This document shows positions 35,739-45,486 of a DNA stretch of 64,000 bases, piece by piece. The notes under the pieces are model-generated. The model was not told where the DNA came from. It searched no databases and worked only from the letters and a program-made list of their open reading frames with translations. Position 1 is the stretch's first letter; each line of letters begins with the position of its first letter. This DNA is from Enterococcus mundtii (GTDB lineage: Bacteria; Bacillota; Bacilli; Lactobacillales; Enterococcaceae). The DNA is taken from assembly GCF_002813755.1 (NCBI RefSeq), contig NZ_CP018061.1, positions 62,001-126,000 on the forward strand, written 5' to 3'. The position numbers and the translations under genes were made by a program.

Positions 35739-36227
35739 ATGATTAAAAAAATTATTACAGGATTTACAGTGCTAGCGTCTTTAAGTCTATTTAGTGGCAT
35801 CGTACAAGCAGATGACCAAACTGAAGTGGAATACGAGGTTGGAAGTGAGTATGTTATTTCAATACCTTCTAAGGTTGTTTTAGATAATTTTGGATCTGTG
35901 CCATTAACAATCAACTCTGTTTCTCACAATTTGAGTCCAATGAAATTAGTTTCAATTTCGTTAACTGATGGTTTAATTGATGCAGGAGAAATTGAACTTA
36001 AAAGATTCATTGATCCTACAACAACTATAAATGCTTATGTTACTTTAGATGGAAATGCACTACCAGTTAATAATACTCTAAGAACTTATGACTATACAGC
36101 AGGACAAACAGAAGAACTGGCTAGGTTAGAACTAGGTATTCTTGGTTCGCTAAATACATTTAAAGCTGGTACTTATTCTACTACATTAACATTTACATCT
36201 GAGATGACTGACAAAGTGATTGGTTAA
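35739..36227 (+). CDS. Secreted protein sharing the VISIP domain with the LRR protein
   Basis: 162 aa. A signal peptide (LASLSLFSGIVQA) is followed by an all-beta domain opening with YVISIPSKVVLDN, the counterpart of YTVSIPATINLNE in the LRR protein, and ending in AGTYSTTLTFTSE. This resembles the end of a WxL or pilin-like beta-sandwich (the GTY-x-x-x-L-x-F/W ending is shared) but has no WxL. AAAAGGAG precedes ATG 35739. It may interact with the LRR protein through like domains. Confidence 0.78.
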   Translation: MIKKIITGFTVLASLSLFSGIVQADDQTEVEYEVGSEYVISIPSKVVLDNFGSVPLTINSVSHNLSPMKLVSISLTDGLIDAGEIELKRFIDPTTTINAYVTLDGNALPVNNTLRTYDYTAGQTEELARLELGILGSLNTFKAGTYSTTLTFTSEMTDKVIG

Positions 36228-36398
36228 TCAAGAAATATATTTGGAATGTAACGTGGGGGGGATATTTAGATGCGGGCAATCAAGTTTGTTTTGTACTTAT
36301 GATGCAGACAATTAAAAACTAGCTGTGGTTACTTTATATGGAAATAAAATGTTCAATGTATCTAAAGATTAAAAATTGTATGTTTCTTGATGTTCGAA

Positions 36399-36430
36399 AA
36401 AGTCCAACGGGGTATACCCTGTTGGACTTT
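36399..36430. terminator. Long palindromic terminator after the VISIP protein
   Basis: AAAGTCCAAC-GGGGTATACCCT-GTTGGACTTT is a near-perfect 32-nt palindrome with a GGGTATACCC core; CTATTTC follows. Confidence 0.75.
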
Positions 36431-36485
36431 CTATTTCGCTTTTAAACACTTAAATTAGAAAATGACATCGAAGTTGAGCAAGAAA

Positions 36486-36545
36486 AATAAAAGATAAGGA
36501 TCAAAAAACTTAAATATTTTTGATCCTTACCTTTTATTTTTTTTT
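36486..36545 (+). terminator. Second terminator-type hairpin in the surface locus
   Basis: The arms at 36486-36507 and 36516-36537 pair over 22 positions with one mismatch (core TAAGGATCAAAAA with TTTTTGATCCTTA), followed by nine or more T. No gene lies between the two hairpins. Confidence 0.85.
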
Positions 36546-36806
36546 GAGCACTAATTATTTTCTCCCATTCATTCTGATGAATCAATGATTTCATTTGTTT
36601 TTTTTGGTTATTTTCTAGATATGCATAACGAGGTGAAAATTGTGATTTTTAATATTGTATAAAATATTATAAGATAATAAATATAAAGAAGGTTGAAAGA
36701 TAAGCCTTTTTTGTTCACTAAAACTTATTAAAAACCATCATTTTTTGGAATAACGAAATACTTATATGTGCTAAGTTAACGAAACCCCAATTTAACAACA
36801 TTACTT

Positions 36807-36838
36807 TAGACATCTGACAAGTCCGGATGTCTATTTTT
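36807..36838 (+). terminator. Terminator or leader attenuator ahead of the WxL operon
   Basis: TAGACATC pairs with GATGTCTA and is followed by TTTTT, 55 bp ahead of the LPXTG gene. In 36546-36806 I see only AT-rich sequence without a gene. Confidence 0.65.
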
Positions 36839-36892
36839 GCTGTACACCCAAAAACGATAGTTTTTGAGATAGATTTTAAAGGAGGAGGGAAG

Positions 36893-37201
36893 ATGCGAAA
36901 AACTATTGGTCTTATGATTGGTCTAATATCCCTAATAATAGCGATACAATTTCCGACGCAGGTTTATGGTACACAGGTCCAATCCGTCGAGTCAGAAGGA
37001 TCCATTGGATTTACAGGAACTTATGAACCGATCGGACCACCAGATCCACCTCCCAGCACCAGTCCACAAAAGCCGGGAGGAACTTTGCCGAAAACCAATA
37101 TGATCGGTAGTTCACTCGGACTATGGATTGGCAGTTTGTTAGTGGCAGGTGTTTTATTAGTCGTAGGGAAGAAAAAAAGAAAAGCAACACAAAAAAATTA
37201 A
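36893..37201 (+). CDS. Small LPXTG-type wall-anchored protein
   Basis: 102 aa from ATG 36893 (AAAGGAGGAGG upstream). A signal peptide runs to about residue 27 (QVYG). A short Pro-rich spacer (GPPDPPPSTSPQKPGG) is followed by the sortase motif LPKTN, a hydrophobic helix and the basic tail KKKRK. Such small LPXTG proteins regularly open WxL operons. It lies 24 bp ahead of the first WxL gene. Sortase A should link it to peptidoglycan. Confidence 0.9.
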   Translation: MRKTIGLMIGLISLIIAIQFPTQVYGTQVQSVESEGSIGFTGTYEPIGPPDPPPSTSPQKPGGTLPKTNMIGSSLGLWIGSLLVAGVLLVVGKKKRKATQKN

Positions 37202-37225
37202 TTAAAAGAAAGCAGGAATTTAAGC

Positions 37226-38032
37226 ATGAAATTTATTCGTTTAGCAACGGTAGCCGCATTATCAACCACGATTTTCGCAGGAGGCGTACAAGTCTTTGCT
37301 GAAGATACAGGACAAGATTCAAAAGAAGTACGTAAAACAACGACGTCCGGTCAGGTCACCTTCACTCCAAATATTGAAGACACAATAGTAGAACCTGATC
37401 CTGAAGGGCCAGAAGTGACGATCCCACCAATTCCTGGTACAGGACCACTAACGATTGCAACAGTTCCAACAATGAACTTTGGGACTAAAGTTATCTCAAC
37501 TACTGATGAACATTACAACATGATTGCGGAAATGCAACAGAAAGTCGGAACAACAGGCGAAGAAAATATGATTCCTTATATTAGTATGGCACAAGTTCAA
37601 GACACCCGCGGTACCAATGAAGGATGGGAACTGAGCGTGAGTTTAAGTGAATTTCAAGCAGAAACTGATACTCTAAATCGTGTGTTAAAAGGCGCCCAAA
37701 TCACGTTATTCGATCCTTCTCTTCGTTACAGTGTGAATGATGCAGATCAGGAACCAACGATTCACGCAAGTGGTTTAGAGTTGATTCCAAATGAAGATGC
37801 CGTGCCGATCATGACGGCTGCTAACCGAAAGGGTGGTGGAACTTCTTCCGTTGTTTGGGGAGATCATGATACGCTCGCAAAACAAGTTGAAGATGGAGTA
37901 GATGTCGTCGAAAATAAGGCGATCCAATTGTTTGTTCCTGGCTCGACTGCCAAAGATGCAGTAACGTATACCTCTACATTGACATGGGAATTAGAACTAA
38001 CACCAGATAATGAGGCACCTGAAGAGGTTTAA
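37226..38032 (+). CDS. WxL-domain surface protein
   Basis: 268 aa. A signal peptide (IFAGGVQVFA) and a short Pro/Glu-rich N-terminus are followed by the WxL domain. Its two WxL motifs are visible: GWELSVSLSEF and the C-terminal TWELELTPDN. The domain binds peptidoglycan non-covalently at the cell surface. AGCAGGAATT precedes ATG 37226. It is the second gene of the LPXTG-WxL-DUF916-WxL series; a hairpin follows that may lower expression of the later genes. Confidence 0.94.
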   Translation: MKFIRLATVAALSTTIFAGGVQVFAEDTGQDSKEVRKTTTSGQVTFTPNIEDTIVEPDPEGPEVTIPPIPGTGPLTIATVPTMNFGTKVISTTDEHYNMIAEMQQKVGTTGEENMIPYISMAQVQDTRGTNEGWELSVSLSEFQAETDTLNRVLKGAQITLFDPSLRYSVNDADQEPTIHASGLELIPNEDAVPIMTAANRKGGGTSSVVWGDHDTLAKQVEDGVDVVENKAIQLFVPGSTAKDAVTYTSTLTWELELTPDNEAPEEV

Positions 38033-38071
38033 GAAGTAACCATTCTTATTTCTATGTTCTATTAGTCACTG

Positions 38072-38105
38072 GCAGCGTTACAGATTTCTGTGACGCTGCT
38101 TTTTT
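38072..38105 (+). terminator. Intercistronic terminator inside the WxL operon
   Basis: GCAGCGTTACAG pairs with CTGTGACGCTGC (one wobble) and is followed by TTTTTT. Partial readthrough would give more WxL protein than DUF916 protein. Confidence 0.85.
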
Positions 38106-38122
38106 AGAAAGGATTATGACAA

Positions 38123-39187
38123 ATGATACACAAACAAACGATGCAAAAAAGTCTATGGTTGCTTATAGTGGTGCTCTTCTTTTTCTTGCCACATCCGACG
38201 GTCCAGGCCGAAGAAGCTGGTTTAAATACGTACGTTACCCCTCTTTTTCCAGAGAGCCAAGTGGATGAAAGCAAAGGATACTATGAGTTATTGCTCTCAC
38301 CCGGGCAAAAAGAGACTTTGCGAGTAGAAGTCGGCAATTCCAGTTCAGAACCAATCAACGTTCAGGTGACACCACATACAGCTTATACGAATACTTTGGG
38401 GAATGTCGAGTATGGCAAAGATGCCGAAGAAGTGGATCCAACCTTACCCTACTCTTTGGATGAGTTGATGACTCCTTCGGAGGTCATTACTGTAGCGGAA
38501 AATGAAACAAAGGTCATAGACATTCCTTTACAGATGCCTAAAGACCCCTTTGAAGGGTATTTAGCTGGCGGTTTACGAATCGCCGAAGTAAAAGAAGAGG
38601 AAGATAGTGATGTTCCAGAAGGAGAAGGCGTAGCTATCAAGAATGAATTTGCCCATGTGGTAGGTGTGGTCGTCAGTAATACCCGAGACTCGGTACAACC
38701 GGAGTTGGAACTATTAGATGTGTTTGCGGATCAATTGAACTATCGCAATGTGATCAGTGCCACGCTACAAAACTTTACGCCCACTTTTGTCAATCAATTG
38801 GCGGTGGAAGCTACCGTGAAACGAGCAGGGGAGAACGAGGTGCTCTATAAGGCTGAGAAAGAAATGATGCAGATGGCCCCAAATTCTAATTTCAACTTCC
38901 CGATTTCTTTAGAAGGTGACCGTTTTCGAAGTGGGAACTATGTCCTAGAATTAACAGCTACATCGGGAGAGAATGAATGGTCATGGACGCGTGAATTTAC
39001 GATTGAAGCCGATGAAGCCCGCAAGTTAAATAGAGAAGACGTGATGATTGATTCAAGTATCAATTGGTGGCTAGTAGCCACACTTGTTTTGTTTGCGGTA
39101 CTTTTACTTATTACTGGTTGGTGGTTAATAAAAAAAAGAAAAGAGAATAAGAGTGAAAGGGTGAAAGACAATGAAAAGGAAAAATAA
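38123..39187 (+). CDS. DUF916/DUF3324 protein of the WxL complex
   Basis: 354 aa. A signal peptide (about 1-30) is followed by DUF916, now called the WxL peptidoglycan-binding domain (NTYVTPLFPESQ, YYELLLSPGQKETLRVEVGN). DUF3324, the WxL host-binding domain, follows (NEFAHVVGVVVSNTRD). A C-terminal membrane helix (WWLVATLVLFAVLLLITGWW) and a basic tail end the protein. AAAGGATT precedes ATG 38123. Its end overlaps the next WxL gene by 17 bp. It should tether the WxL complex at the membrane-wall interface. Confidence 0.94.
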   Translation: MIHKQTMQKSLWLLIVVLFFFLPHPTVQAEEAGLNTYVTPLFPESQVDESKGYYELLLSPGQKETLRVEVGNSSSEPINVQVTPHTAYTNTLGNVEYGKDAEEVDPTLPYSLDELMTPSEVITVAENETKVIDIPLQMPKDPFEGYLAGGLRIAEVKEEEDSDVPEGEGVAIKNEFAHVVGVVVSNTRDSVQPELELLDVFADQLNYRNVISATLQNFTPTFVNQLAVEATVKRAGENEVLYKAEKEMMQMAPNSNFNFPISLEGDRFRSGNYVLELTATSGENEWSWTREFTIEADEARKLNREDVMIDSSINWWLVATLVLFAVLLLITGWWLIKKRKENKSERVKDNEKEK

Positions 39188-42173
39188 ACTCGCTTTATTT
39201 TGTGTCATTTTTCTTTGTTCTCAGCTAGTTACACTTCCACTGACAATTGGTTTATCTACCTCTGTTCAGGCAATCGAAAATACGACTACAATTGATTCTT
39301 CGACGACCTTTAATGAGCATGAACAACTTAAAGATAAACCGATCTTCTCATTTCAAGAGACTCAAGCAACCTGCTCTATTGGAGAAGTGTTTACTTTAGT
39401 AATGATTGCAGATCAAAAAGTTACTGAAGCAGCAATAACTTTACCGGAAGAAACAGCAGTTCTAGATGACGAGTTAGCGCATGGAATCACTGTAAAACAA
39501 GACCTAGAAAAAAATCAAATAGAAATAAAAATGGCTGTTCCACAAAAAGTATTTAGTATTCCTTTGGTTTTTGAGCAGACAGGCATGTATACAATTACTT
39601 TAGGAGAAGCAACGATGACGCTTGAGATAGTTGGTGAAGAATCATCCCAAGAACATAAAGGAAACAAAGTAACTGATTCATCGAGTGAAGATAAAAAGGA
39701 GGAAACAATAGAGTCCTCTTCTTCAGAAGAAGAACTACCTGATGCCGCCACACTGAATGAACCAAACCAAGAGGTAAATCAGGAAGCAAATGATGTTGAA
39801 GTGAATAGTGATGATCTAATTAACGTAGGCTCATGGGTTGATTTTATCGAAGCCTTTTCAAATCCATCTATATCTACAATAGAAATTACTGATGATTTTG
39901 AAGTTCCTACAACGCCATTAACTGGCTTAACAGGTATGGTAACTGGAAACAATTCTAATGTGACTGGAGGAGCCACGTTCGTTTATTTGACGAGGAGTAG
40001 TATCTCTAGAAAATTAGCTATTAATGGCAATGGACATCAAATCGATTTTGGGGCTGTTTCATTGGGCTTAAGGTCAGCAACACATAATGCCAATTCCCCA
40101 TGGGATATTACATTTAATGATTTGGATATCTACTCAGGGAATTGGTGGGGGTTTTTTCAAACAGTAAACCTCACTTCAGCACAACATGCACTTTCTAATA
40201 TCACTCTAAATAATATCAATGGGTATGGTAACGAATTAATTGCTCCTTATTATACGAATGTTAATATTTCTGGAACAGTTAACAATCATATTACTGCAAC
40301 TTATAGCTCTAAATTCCGTACGGATTGGAGAGTGAATACGGTAAATTCTGTAAATTTAGAAACTAGAAGTTTAACTATTAAGGAAGATGGAGAACTTAAT
40401 TTGTCAACTGTCAATAGCGGGAATATTATTATAGGATTAGGCGGGTTAAATGCTAATTTGACATTAGAACAAAATGCTACAATCAACATGGAATCTAATG
40501 GAACGGGGACTGGGGATAATGCGAATGGCAGAGGTTCTAGTATAGATATCGCCAATGGAGATCTGATCATGAAAGAAGGGTCAACTATTAACATTGACAA
40601 TAAGAGAAGTTATTCAGCGATAACCTTGCGTAGCAGTAACTCTACGTTAAAATTGGAAGATAGTGCTAAAATAAACATCGAGTCAACAGGTCATACCAAT
40701 AACTCAAATGCGATAGATAGAAATTTAGTTTATATGGCTGCTGGGAGTTCTTTACTAGTAGGCGAGAATGCGGAATTTAATATCAATGCCACAGGAAGAG
40801 GCAGTGCAACATCAAACATTGTCCATGTAGCTGGAAATGCAAACTTCCAAATTGCCAAGGATGGGTCTCTAGATATAAAAAGTGATAGCACGTCAATCAG
40901 TCAAAGTTTACTTAATTTTGCCTCAGCAGGTTCAACATTCGAATTCTCTGATGCCAAAAAAGTGAACTTAGAACGTACGACACCTATTTCTGGATCTACC
41001 TCTAATGGACTGATTAGTATCGCTGGAACTACAGGTCTTCTAGATATCGATGTCCAATCTGTTAAGCAATGGGATAGAGATAATTTTACAGAAGAACCCG
41101 ATTATTTTTGGACCCCTATTTTTAATTTAATTCTTCGTTACAATACGATAAATCCAACAATCACGAATGTTTCTTCTATCTTTCAAGAGACGATGACTAG
41201 CTTCAATGAAGCTTTCACTACACGTAACGTTCAGAGAATACTCTTTGAAAAAATACCAGATGTGGAGATAACTATTGACCCTCTAACAGAAGACGCATTG
41301 GAAGTAAATTCTTATACTATTACCGGCAAGGCTTCTCCGCACAGTGTAATACGGTTCTCTGGTGATCCAGCAATACCAGATGGTGAAATTCCATCACCAA
41401 ATTTTTCGGAAACCGATAAATATCATGTGACTACTGATGAAAATGGAGACTATTTATATGAGTTACCTAAAGATTCACTATTCACTGAAGGAAACGAAGT
41501 GACGGCTTATGCCTACCTAAATGGAAAATCTGCTAATGCAAGTACGATTGTTGAAAAATCGAGAAGACCACCTAATCCTAAGGATCCGATGAATCCCGAA
41601 ATTGAAGTCGATCCAGAAAATAAACCTGAGCTCGAAGAAGAACAAGGTTTATTAAGCATTGATTTTGCTTCTCAATTCACATTTGGTCAACAAGCGATCT
41701 CTACGAGAACGAAGCGGTATTATGCGCAACCGCAACGCTTGTTAAATCCTGATGGAACCGTTAATGAGGCTGAAGAGCGACCAAATTATATCCAGATCAG
41801 TGATCGACGGCCAGAAGAGGAACGTCACGGCTGGCAATTAGCAGTTACGCAAAACAGTCAATTTACGGATCTACAGGAAAATGAACTAAGAGGGGCACGT
41901 TTGTTTTTAACTAACCAACAATTGGAGTCTATGCACGGAAGTGAAGAGCCGATGTTGTATAATCAAGGCGGTGTCACCTTAATTCCAGGAGAAAAGACTA
42001 AACTTTTGACTGCGCTCGATGGCCAAGGAGCAGGTACCTGGATCTATCGGTTTGGTGACGGTGAAAGTGCAAGCGAAAGCGTGGCACTTGAAGTCCCTCC
42101 AACCGCGAATCCAAGAGCAAGCACATACGAAACAACACTCACCTGGGAACTAAGTGTAGTTCCCGACAATTAG
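39171..42173 (+). CDS. Large WxL protein with beta-helix-like middle
   Basis: 1000 aa. A signal peptide (about 1-35) and an acidic Ser/Glu-rich linker (about 165-220) are followed by a pectate-lyase-like beta-helix region (about 225-620) with loose repeats such as LTLEQNATINMES, LIMKEGSTINIDN, LKLEDSAKINIES and LLVGENAEFNINA. An Ig-like domain (about 695-780, VEITIDPLTEDALEVNSYTI) precedes the WxL domain (about 815-1000; GWQLAVTQNSQF, TWELSVVPDN). It is probably the adhesive member of the complex. Its start overlaps the DUF916 gene, so translation is coupled; the ribosome site is weak (GAAAGGGTGAAAG). Confidence 0.92.
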   Translation: MKRKNKLALFCVIFLCSQLVTLPLTIGLSTSVQAIENTTTIDSSTTFNEHEQLKDKPIFSFQETQATCSIGEVFTLVMIADQKVTEAAITLPEETAVLDDELAHGITVKQDLEKNQIEIKMAVPQKVFSIPLVFEQTGMYTITLGEATMTLEIVGEESSQEHKGNKVTDSSSEDKKEETIESSSSEEELPDAATLNEPNQEVNQEANDVEVNSDDLINVGSWVDFIEAFSNPSISTIEITDDFEVPTTPLTGLTGMVTGNNSNVTGGATFVYLTRSSISRKLAINGNGHQIDFGAVSLGLRSATHNANSPWDITFNDLDIYSGNWWGFFQTVNLTSAQHALSNITLNNINGYGNELIAPYYTNVNISGTVNNHITATYSSKFRTDWRVNTVNSVNLETRSLTIKEDGELNLSTVNSGNIIIGLGGLNANLTLEQNATINMESNGTGTGDNANGRGSSIDIANGDLIMKEGSTINIDNKRSYSAITLRSSNSTLKLEDSAKINIESTGHTNNSNAIDRNLVYMAAGSSLLVGENAEFNINATGRGSATSNIVHVAGNANFQIAKDGSLDIKSDSTSISQSLLNFASAGSTFEFSDAKKVNLERTTPISGSTSNGLISIAGTTGLLDIDVQSVKQWDRDNFTEEPDYFWTPIFNLILRYNTINPTITNVSSIFQETMTSFNEAFTTRNVQRILFEKIPDVEITIDPLTEDALEVNSYTITGKASPHSVIRFSGDPAIPDGEIPSPNFSETDKYHVTTDENGDYLYELPKDSLFTEGNEVTAYAYLNGKSANASTIVEKSRRPPNPKDPMNPEIEVDPENKPELEEEQGLLSIDFASQFTFGQQAISTRTKRYYAQPQRLLNPDGTVNEAEERPNYIQISDRRPEEERHGWQLAVTQNSQFTDLQENELRGARLFLTNQQLESMHGSEEPMLYNQGGVTLIPGEKTKLLTALDGQGAGTWIYRFGDGESASESVALEVPPTANPRASTYETTLTWELSVVPDN

Positions 42174-42180
42174 TCACAAG

Positions 42181-42212
42181 AAAGAGAAGAGCTACGGCTC
42201 TTTTCTTTTTCT
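42181..42212 (+). terminator. Terminator of the WxL operon
   Basis: AAAGAGAAGAGC pairs with GCTCTTTTCTTT (one wobble) across a 4-nt loop, with a following T-rich stretch. It lies 22 bp before the next gene. Confidence 0.75.
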
Positions 42213-42234
42213 TCATAGAAAGGAGAGAAAAGAT

Positions 42235-43518
42235 ATGCACATTTTATTTGATCATTTAGTCATGGCGGATAAGACTAAACGATGGCTGGTCTTGTTGGCA
42301 ACGTTAGAAGAAGAGGAACACGTTATCGCCCACACCTTAGTTGAGCAGACTGGATTTGGGCGACGGACGATTATTGAGGACATGAAGGCGATCAAGGACT
42401 ACTTTGGTGAGAGAATCCATTTGATCGGCGATGAGAAGGGCTACCACTTTTCTTTTCTTAACCCTAAAGTGTATTATGAGAAGAAACAAGCGTTACTAGA
42501 TAAAGAGAAACTTTTTCTCTTGGTGGATCAGTTGGCTGCGGGAACGTGTTTAGACAATCAACAGTGGATGGCGTATCTTGATGTTTCGAGTACGCGGTTT
42601 CAACGGATGAAACGGCAGCTTCAAACGTTATTAAAGACCTATTATGGGATACAAATTGAATCTAAAAACAATCAATTGTGGGGCGAAGAAGCGGGTATTC
42701 GCCAATTCCTTTATGATTTTTATTTCACCTTACCATTGTATCCCAGGTTTCTTTCAGAACATATTCAGGACCTGCATCAGGAGAAAGTGGCGATTCAAGA
42801 CGGGCCTTGGCACCTAGACCAAACTTTGTTTAATCAATGGCTGAGACTAGCCAAGCAACGGGTTGACCAGGGACATTGCTTACATGAAAAAGTGGCATAT
42901 AAACAAGTTCAGACGACTCTGACCCAGGCTTTGGATCAACAGGTCAGTGTGGCTCTTCCAGGATCAGAAAAAGCCGCGTTGTTCCTCCTCTCATTAGATG
43001 AACGCCAGTTTCTGAACCCTATGACACAACAAGTATTTATCCACACATTTTCACCTGTGAGTGAGTATGAGTTACCAATGCGTGAGACCGAAGGTCTGAC
43101 TTATGTTTTTTTCGAAACACTCCTCTTTTTAATGGAGGCCTTTTTCCAGTTGCCTACACTTGAAGCACCAGCACAAGTGCCGTATGCAAGCCGTGAGAAA
43201 CCGTCTCCTTTAGACGTACTCATGAAACGTTTTTTAGCCGAGAAGAAAAAATATAGCCAGACGATTTATGTTTCCTATCAGCTAGTAGGCCCACGTGCTT
43301 TGACACGATGGATCAAACAGGAAGTTGAAACGATTTTAAAAAAATCTGGCTTACAGGCGGTTGAAGCTGCCCAAATGAATCCGCTCGGACTAGTACGCTA
43401 TGTACAAATCGTGAATCAACCACAAGCTAGAAACGCTCGTGCAACGATTGAACTTCCCTACGTACCTAGCAAGGAGAAAATCGCTGAAGTGCTCTCTGTA
43501 TTTTCTGAGTCAAGATGA
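42235..43518 (+). CDS. Mga-like transcriptional regulator of the surface locus
   Basis: 427 aa. The N-terminal HTH reads VIAHTLVEQTGFGRRTIIED and is followed by the FLNPKVYYEKKQALLDKE Mga domain pattern. The C-terminus has an EIIB-like stretch (TIYVSYQLVGPRALTRWI). AAAGGAGAG precedes ATG 42235. A second Mga-like gene follows after 49 bp; the two are best seen as a pair that regulates the WxL operon directly upstream. Confidence 0.82.
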   Translation: MHILFDHLVMADKTKRWLVLLATLEEEEHVIAHTLVEQTGFGRRTIIEDMKAIKDYFGERIHLIGDEKGYHFSFLNPKVYYEKKQALLDKEKLFLLVDQLAAGTCLDNQQWMAYLDVSSTRFQRMKRQLQTLLKTYYGIQIESKNNQLWGEEAGIRQFLYDFYFTLPLYPRFLSEHIQDLHQEKVAIQDGPWHLDQTLFNQWLRLAKQRVDQGHCLHEKVAYKQVQTTLTQALDQQVSVALPGSEKAALFLLSLDERQFLNPMTQQVFIHTFSPVSEYELPMRETEGLTYVFFETLLFLMEAFFQLPTLEAPAQVPYASREKPSPLDVLMKRFLAEKKKYSQTIYVSYQLVGPRALTRWIKQEVETILKKSGLQAVEAAQMNPLGLVRYVQIVNQPQARNARATIELPYVPSKEKIAEVLSVFSESR

Positions 43519-43567
43519 TTTAACGGTCAGGAAAGATAAATATTTGAAAAAGTGAGGAGGAAAAAAG

Positions 43568-45046
43568 TTGCGTGAGTTTCAGATGGCTTTTATTACCAGC
43601 GCAGAGGTCAAGCGATGGATGCAGGTGTTAAGTGTGATGGAACAAGAACGGCGTTTTACGATTGGAGAGCTGAGTGAACAACTAGCTATTTCACAACGTA
43701 CCTTAATAAAAGATATTCAAACATTCAAAAAATATTTTGGTACAAGCATCGAATTACGTTCGAATTACAGTGGGTATCATTTTGAAGAACGAAATCGTAG
43801 TGACTACCAAGAGAAAAAAGAACAACTGTTGGAAAACGAAGTGCTATTTGAAATCGTGGGAAATGTTTTTTGTGGAAAAGATTTTACAATAGCTGACTTA
43901 GCTCACCAATACAGTTACGCAGAGAGTACTTTACGAAGGTTTTTTTTAAGAATCCGACCGGTATTAGCTGAGTATGAGTTAACATTGGCTTTTAATCCAG
44001 TCAATTTTTTAGGGGAAGAAGTCAATATCCGAAAGTTCTTTTTTGATTTTTATTATAGCAGTGAACAAACTCCGTATACAATCCGTCCGCCAGAAAGCTT
44101 ACATACGTTGGTCTTGAACGAACTGTCTGGCAAATTGGGGAAGTATGAATTGGGCACAGGAATCACGATTTCAGCCTTTTATTACCAGCTTTATATCGCA
44201 ATGGTCCGAGTCCATCAGAACCATTTTGTATCCTTACCTGAATGGCTAAAGGTAAACATTTATCAAGAAAAAGATTTTCAGTTGCTTTATTCTTTACAAG
44301 AAAGGATCAAACAGGAATACGAGATCTATCTACCAAAAGAAGAATTCGCTTGGATCCATTTATCGATTATTTCCAAACGGACGATCCATCGTGTGGACCA
44401 AGAACAAACTTTTAACCAACGATTCAGCCATTGGAAGGACCTTCAGTTTATTGTGTCAGATTACCTTTCTGACCCTTTTTTTGAACAGTGGGATACGGAT
44501 ACTTTAGGACAGTTTATGACCTCTTTTTTCATTTCGCACTTGATGAATGAAGCAGTGAGTCCGGTGTTGAACAAAGAGCTAGAAGAAATCCATTGGATGG
44601 TGAAGAAAAGCGACAAACAGATTTATGAGGCCAATAAACAGTTTCTCTTAAAACACGCCCCAGTACTCAGTTTTTCTGCCCAATATTTTGAAGATATCGT
44701 GGTGAGTTTTACGGCATATATGAACTTATTGTTCCACTATTACCAACCGGTCAAAAAAGTTTTATTTTTATTAGAAGGCGACTACTTAGTGGTTCAATCA
44801 ATCCGAATGCAGGCACGTGTACTATTAGGGGAATATCATAAGCTGTTGTTTATGCCAATTCAGGAATTGACGCCGGAACGTTTAAATGATGCACACGTTG
44901 ATTTGATTGTAACGAACTATCGACCGTACCTTTTGGATTTCGCTCTTGACACAGATTATGTTCTTATGGGAAGTATTCCTACGGCGCAAGATTGGGCAAG
45001 AGTCAAGCATCAGTTGAATCCACTGATCGATCAGGAAACATTTTAA
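43568..45046 (+). CDS. Mga-like transcriptional regulator (intact paralogue of the 27.6-kb remnant)
   Basis: 492 aa from TTG 43568 (GAGGAGG 8 nt upstream); an in-frame ATG lies at 43583 without a site. The HTH is RFTIGELSEQLAISQRTLIK, with a second HTH-like region (IADLAHQYSYAESTLRRF). The C-terminal third is collinear with the truncated copy at 27597-28115. Role: probable activator of the adjoining surface genes, with PRD-like phosphorylation control inferred from the family. Confidence 0.83.
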   Translation: MREFQMAFITSAEVKRWMQVLSVMEQERRFTIGELSEQLAISQRTLIKDIQTFKKYFGTSIELRSNYSGYHFEERNRSDYQEKKEQLLENEVLFEIVGNVFCGKDFTIADLAHQYSYAESTLRRFFLRIRPVLAEYELTLAFNPVNFLGEEVNIRKFFFDFYYSSEQTPYTIRPPESLHTLVLNELSGKLGKYELGTGITISAFYYQLYIAMVRVHQNHFVSLPEWLKVNIYQEKDFQLLYSLQERIKQEYEIYLPKEEFAWIHLSIISKRTIHRVDQEQTFNQRFSHWKDLQFIVSDYLSDPFFEQWDTDTLGQFMTSFFISHLMNEAVSPVLNKELEEIHWMVKKSDKQIYEANKQFLLKHAPVLSFSAQYFEDIVVSFTAYMNLLFHYYQPVKKVLFLLEGDYLVVQSIRMQARVLLGEYHKLLFMPIQELTPERLNDAHVDLIVTNYRPYLLDFALDTDYVLMGSIPTAQDWARVKHQLNPLIDQETF

Positions 45047-45063
45047 AAGAAGGAATGAAAAAA

Positions 45064-45417
45064 ATGACGACATTTTTTACAAAAAAAGCGTATCTGGAGG
45101 GCTTTAAAAGTATCTTTGAAGAGGCTGAAAAGCGAGCAAGTGAAGACCTAAAGGTCTATTTAAACACCCAGATCCAACAATTGGAGACCTTAGTGAGTCA
45201 GATCTGTCAGGAAAATTTTTGGGAAATATTTCCGGAGATCTTAGGAATCGATGCCAAGATGAGGCTATTAGCAGATTTGCTCAACTTTGATAATTTTCTA
45301 GATGTGAAAGAAATACTTAGAATCGTTGAAAGTGACTATCTCACCTACTTCAAAGAATTATGTGGGTACGATCGCAGTAAGGAACCGAATCACTCCATGA
45401 TTTTCAATGTAGTATAA
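45064..45417 (+). CDS. Small helical protein, paralogue of the gene at 28137
   Basis: 117 aa from ATG 45064 (AAGGA 9 nt upstream; earlier in-frame ATGs lack sites). Charged, mostly helical, without signal peptide. It is collinear with the 116-aa protein at 28137-28487 and follows a Mga-like regulator in the same way, 17 bp after its stop. Family not recognised. Conservation of the pair in two places supports a joint function. Confidence 0.78.
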   Translation: MTTFFTKKAYLEGFKSIFEEAEKRASEDLKVYLNTQIQQLETLVSQICQENFWEIFPEILGIDAKMRLLADLLNFDNFLDVKEILRIVESDYLTYFKELCGYDRSKEPNHSMIFNVV

Positions 45418-45486
45418 TAGATCGATGGCCTGATTGGAGTAACTTAAATGCGTAGACTCTTATTTTGGTAAGAATTTTTTCATTGG

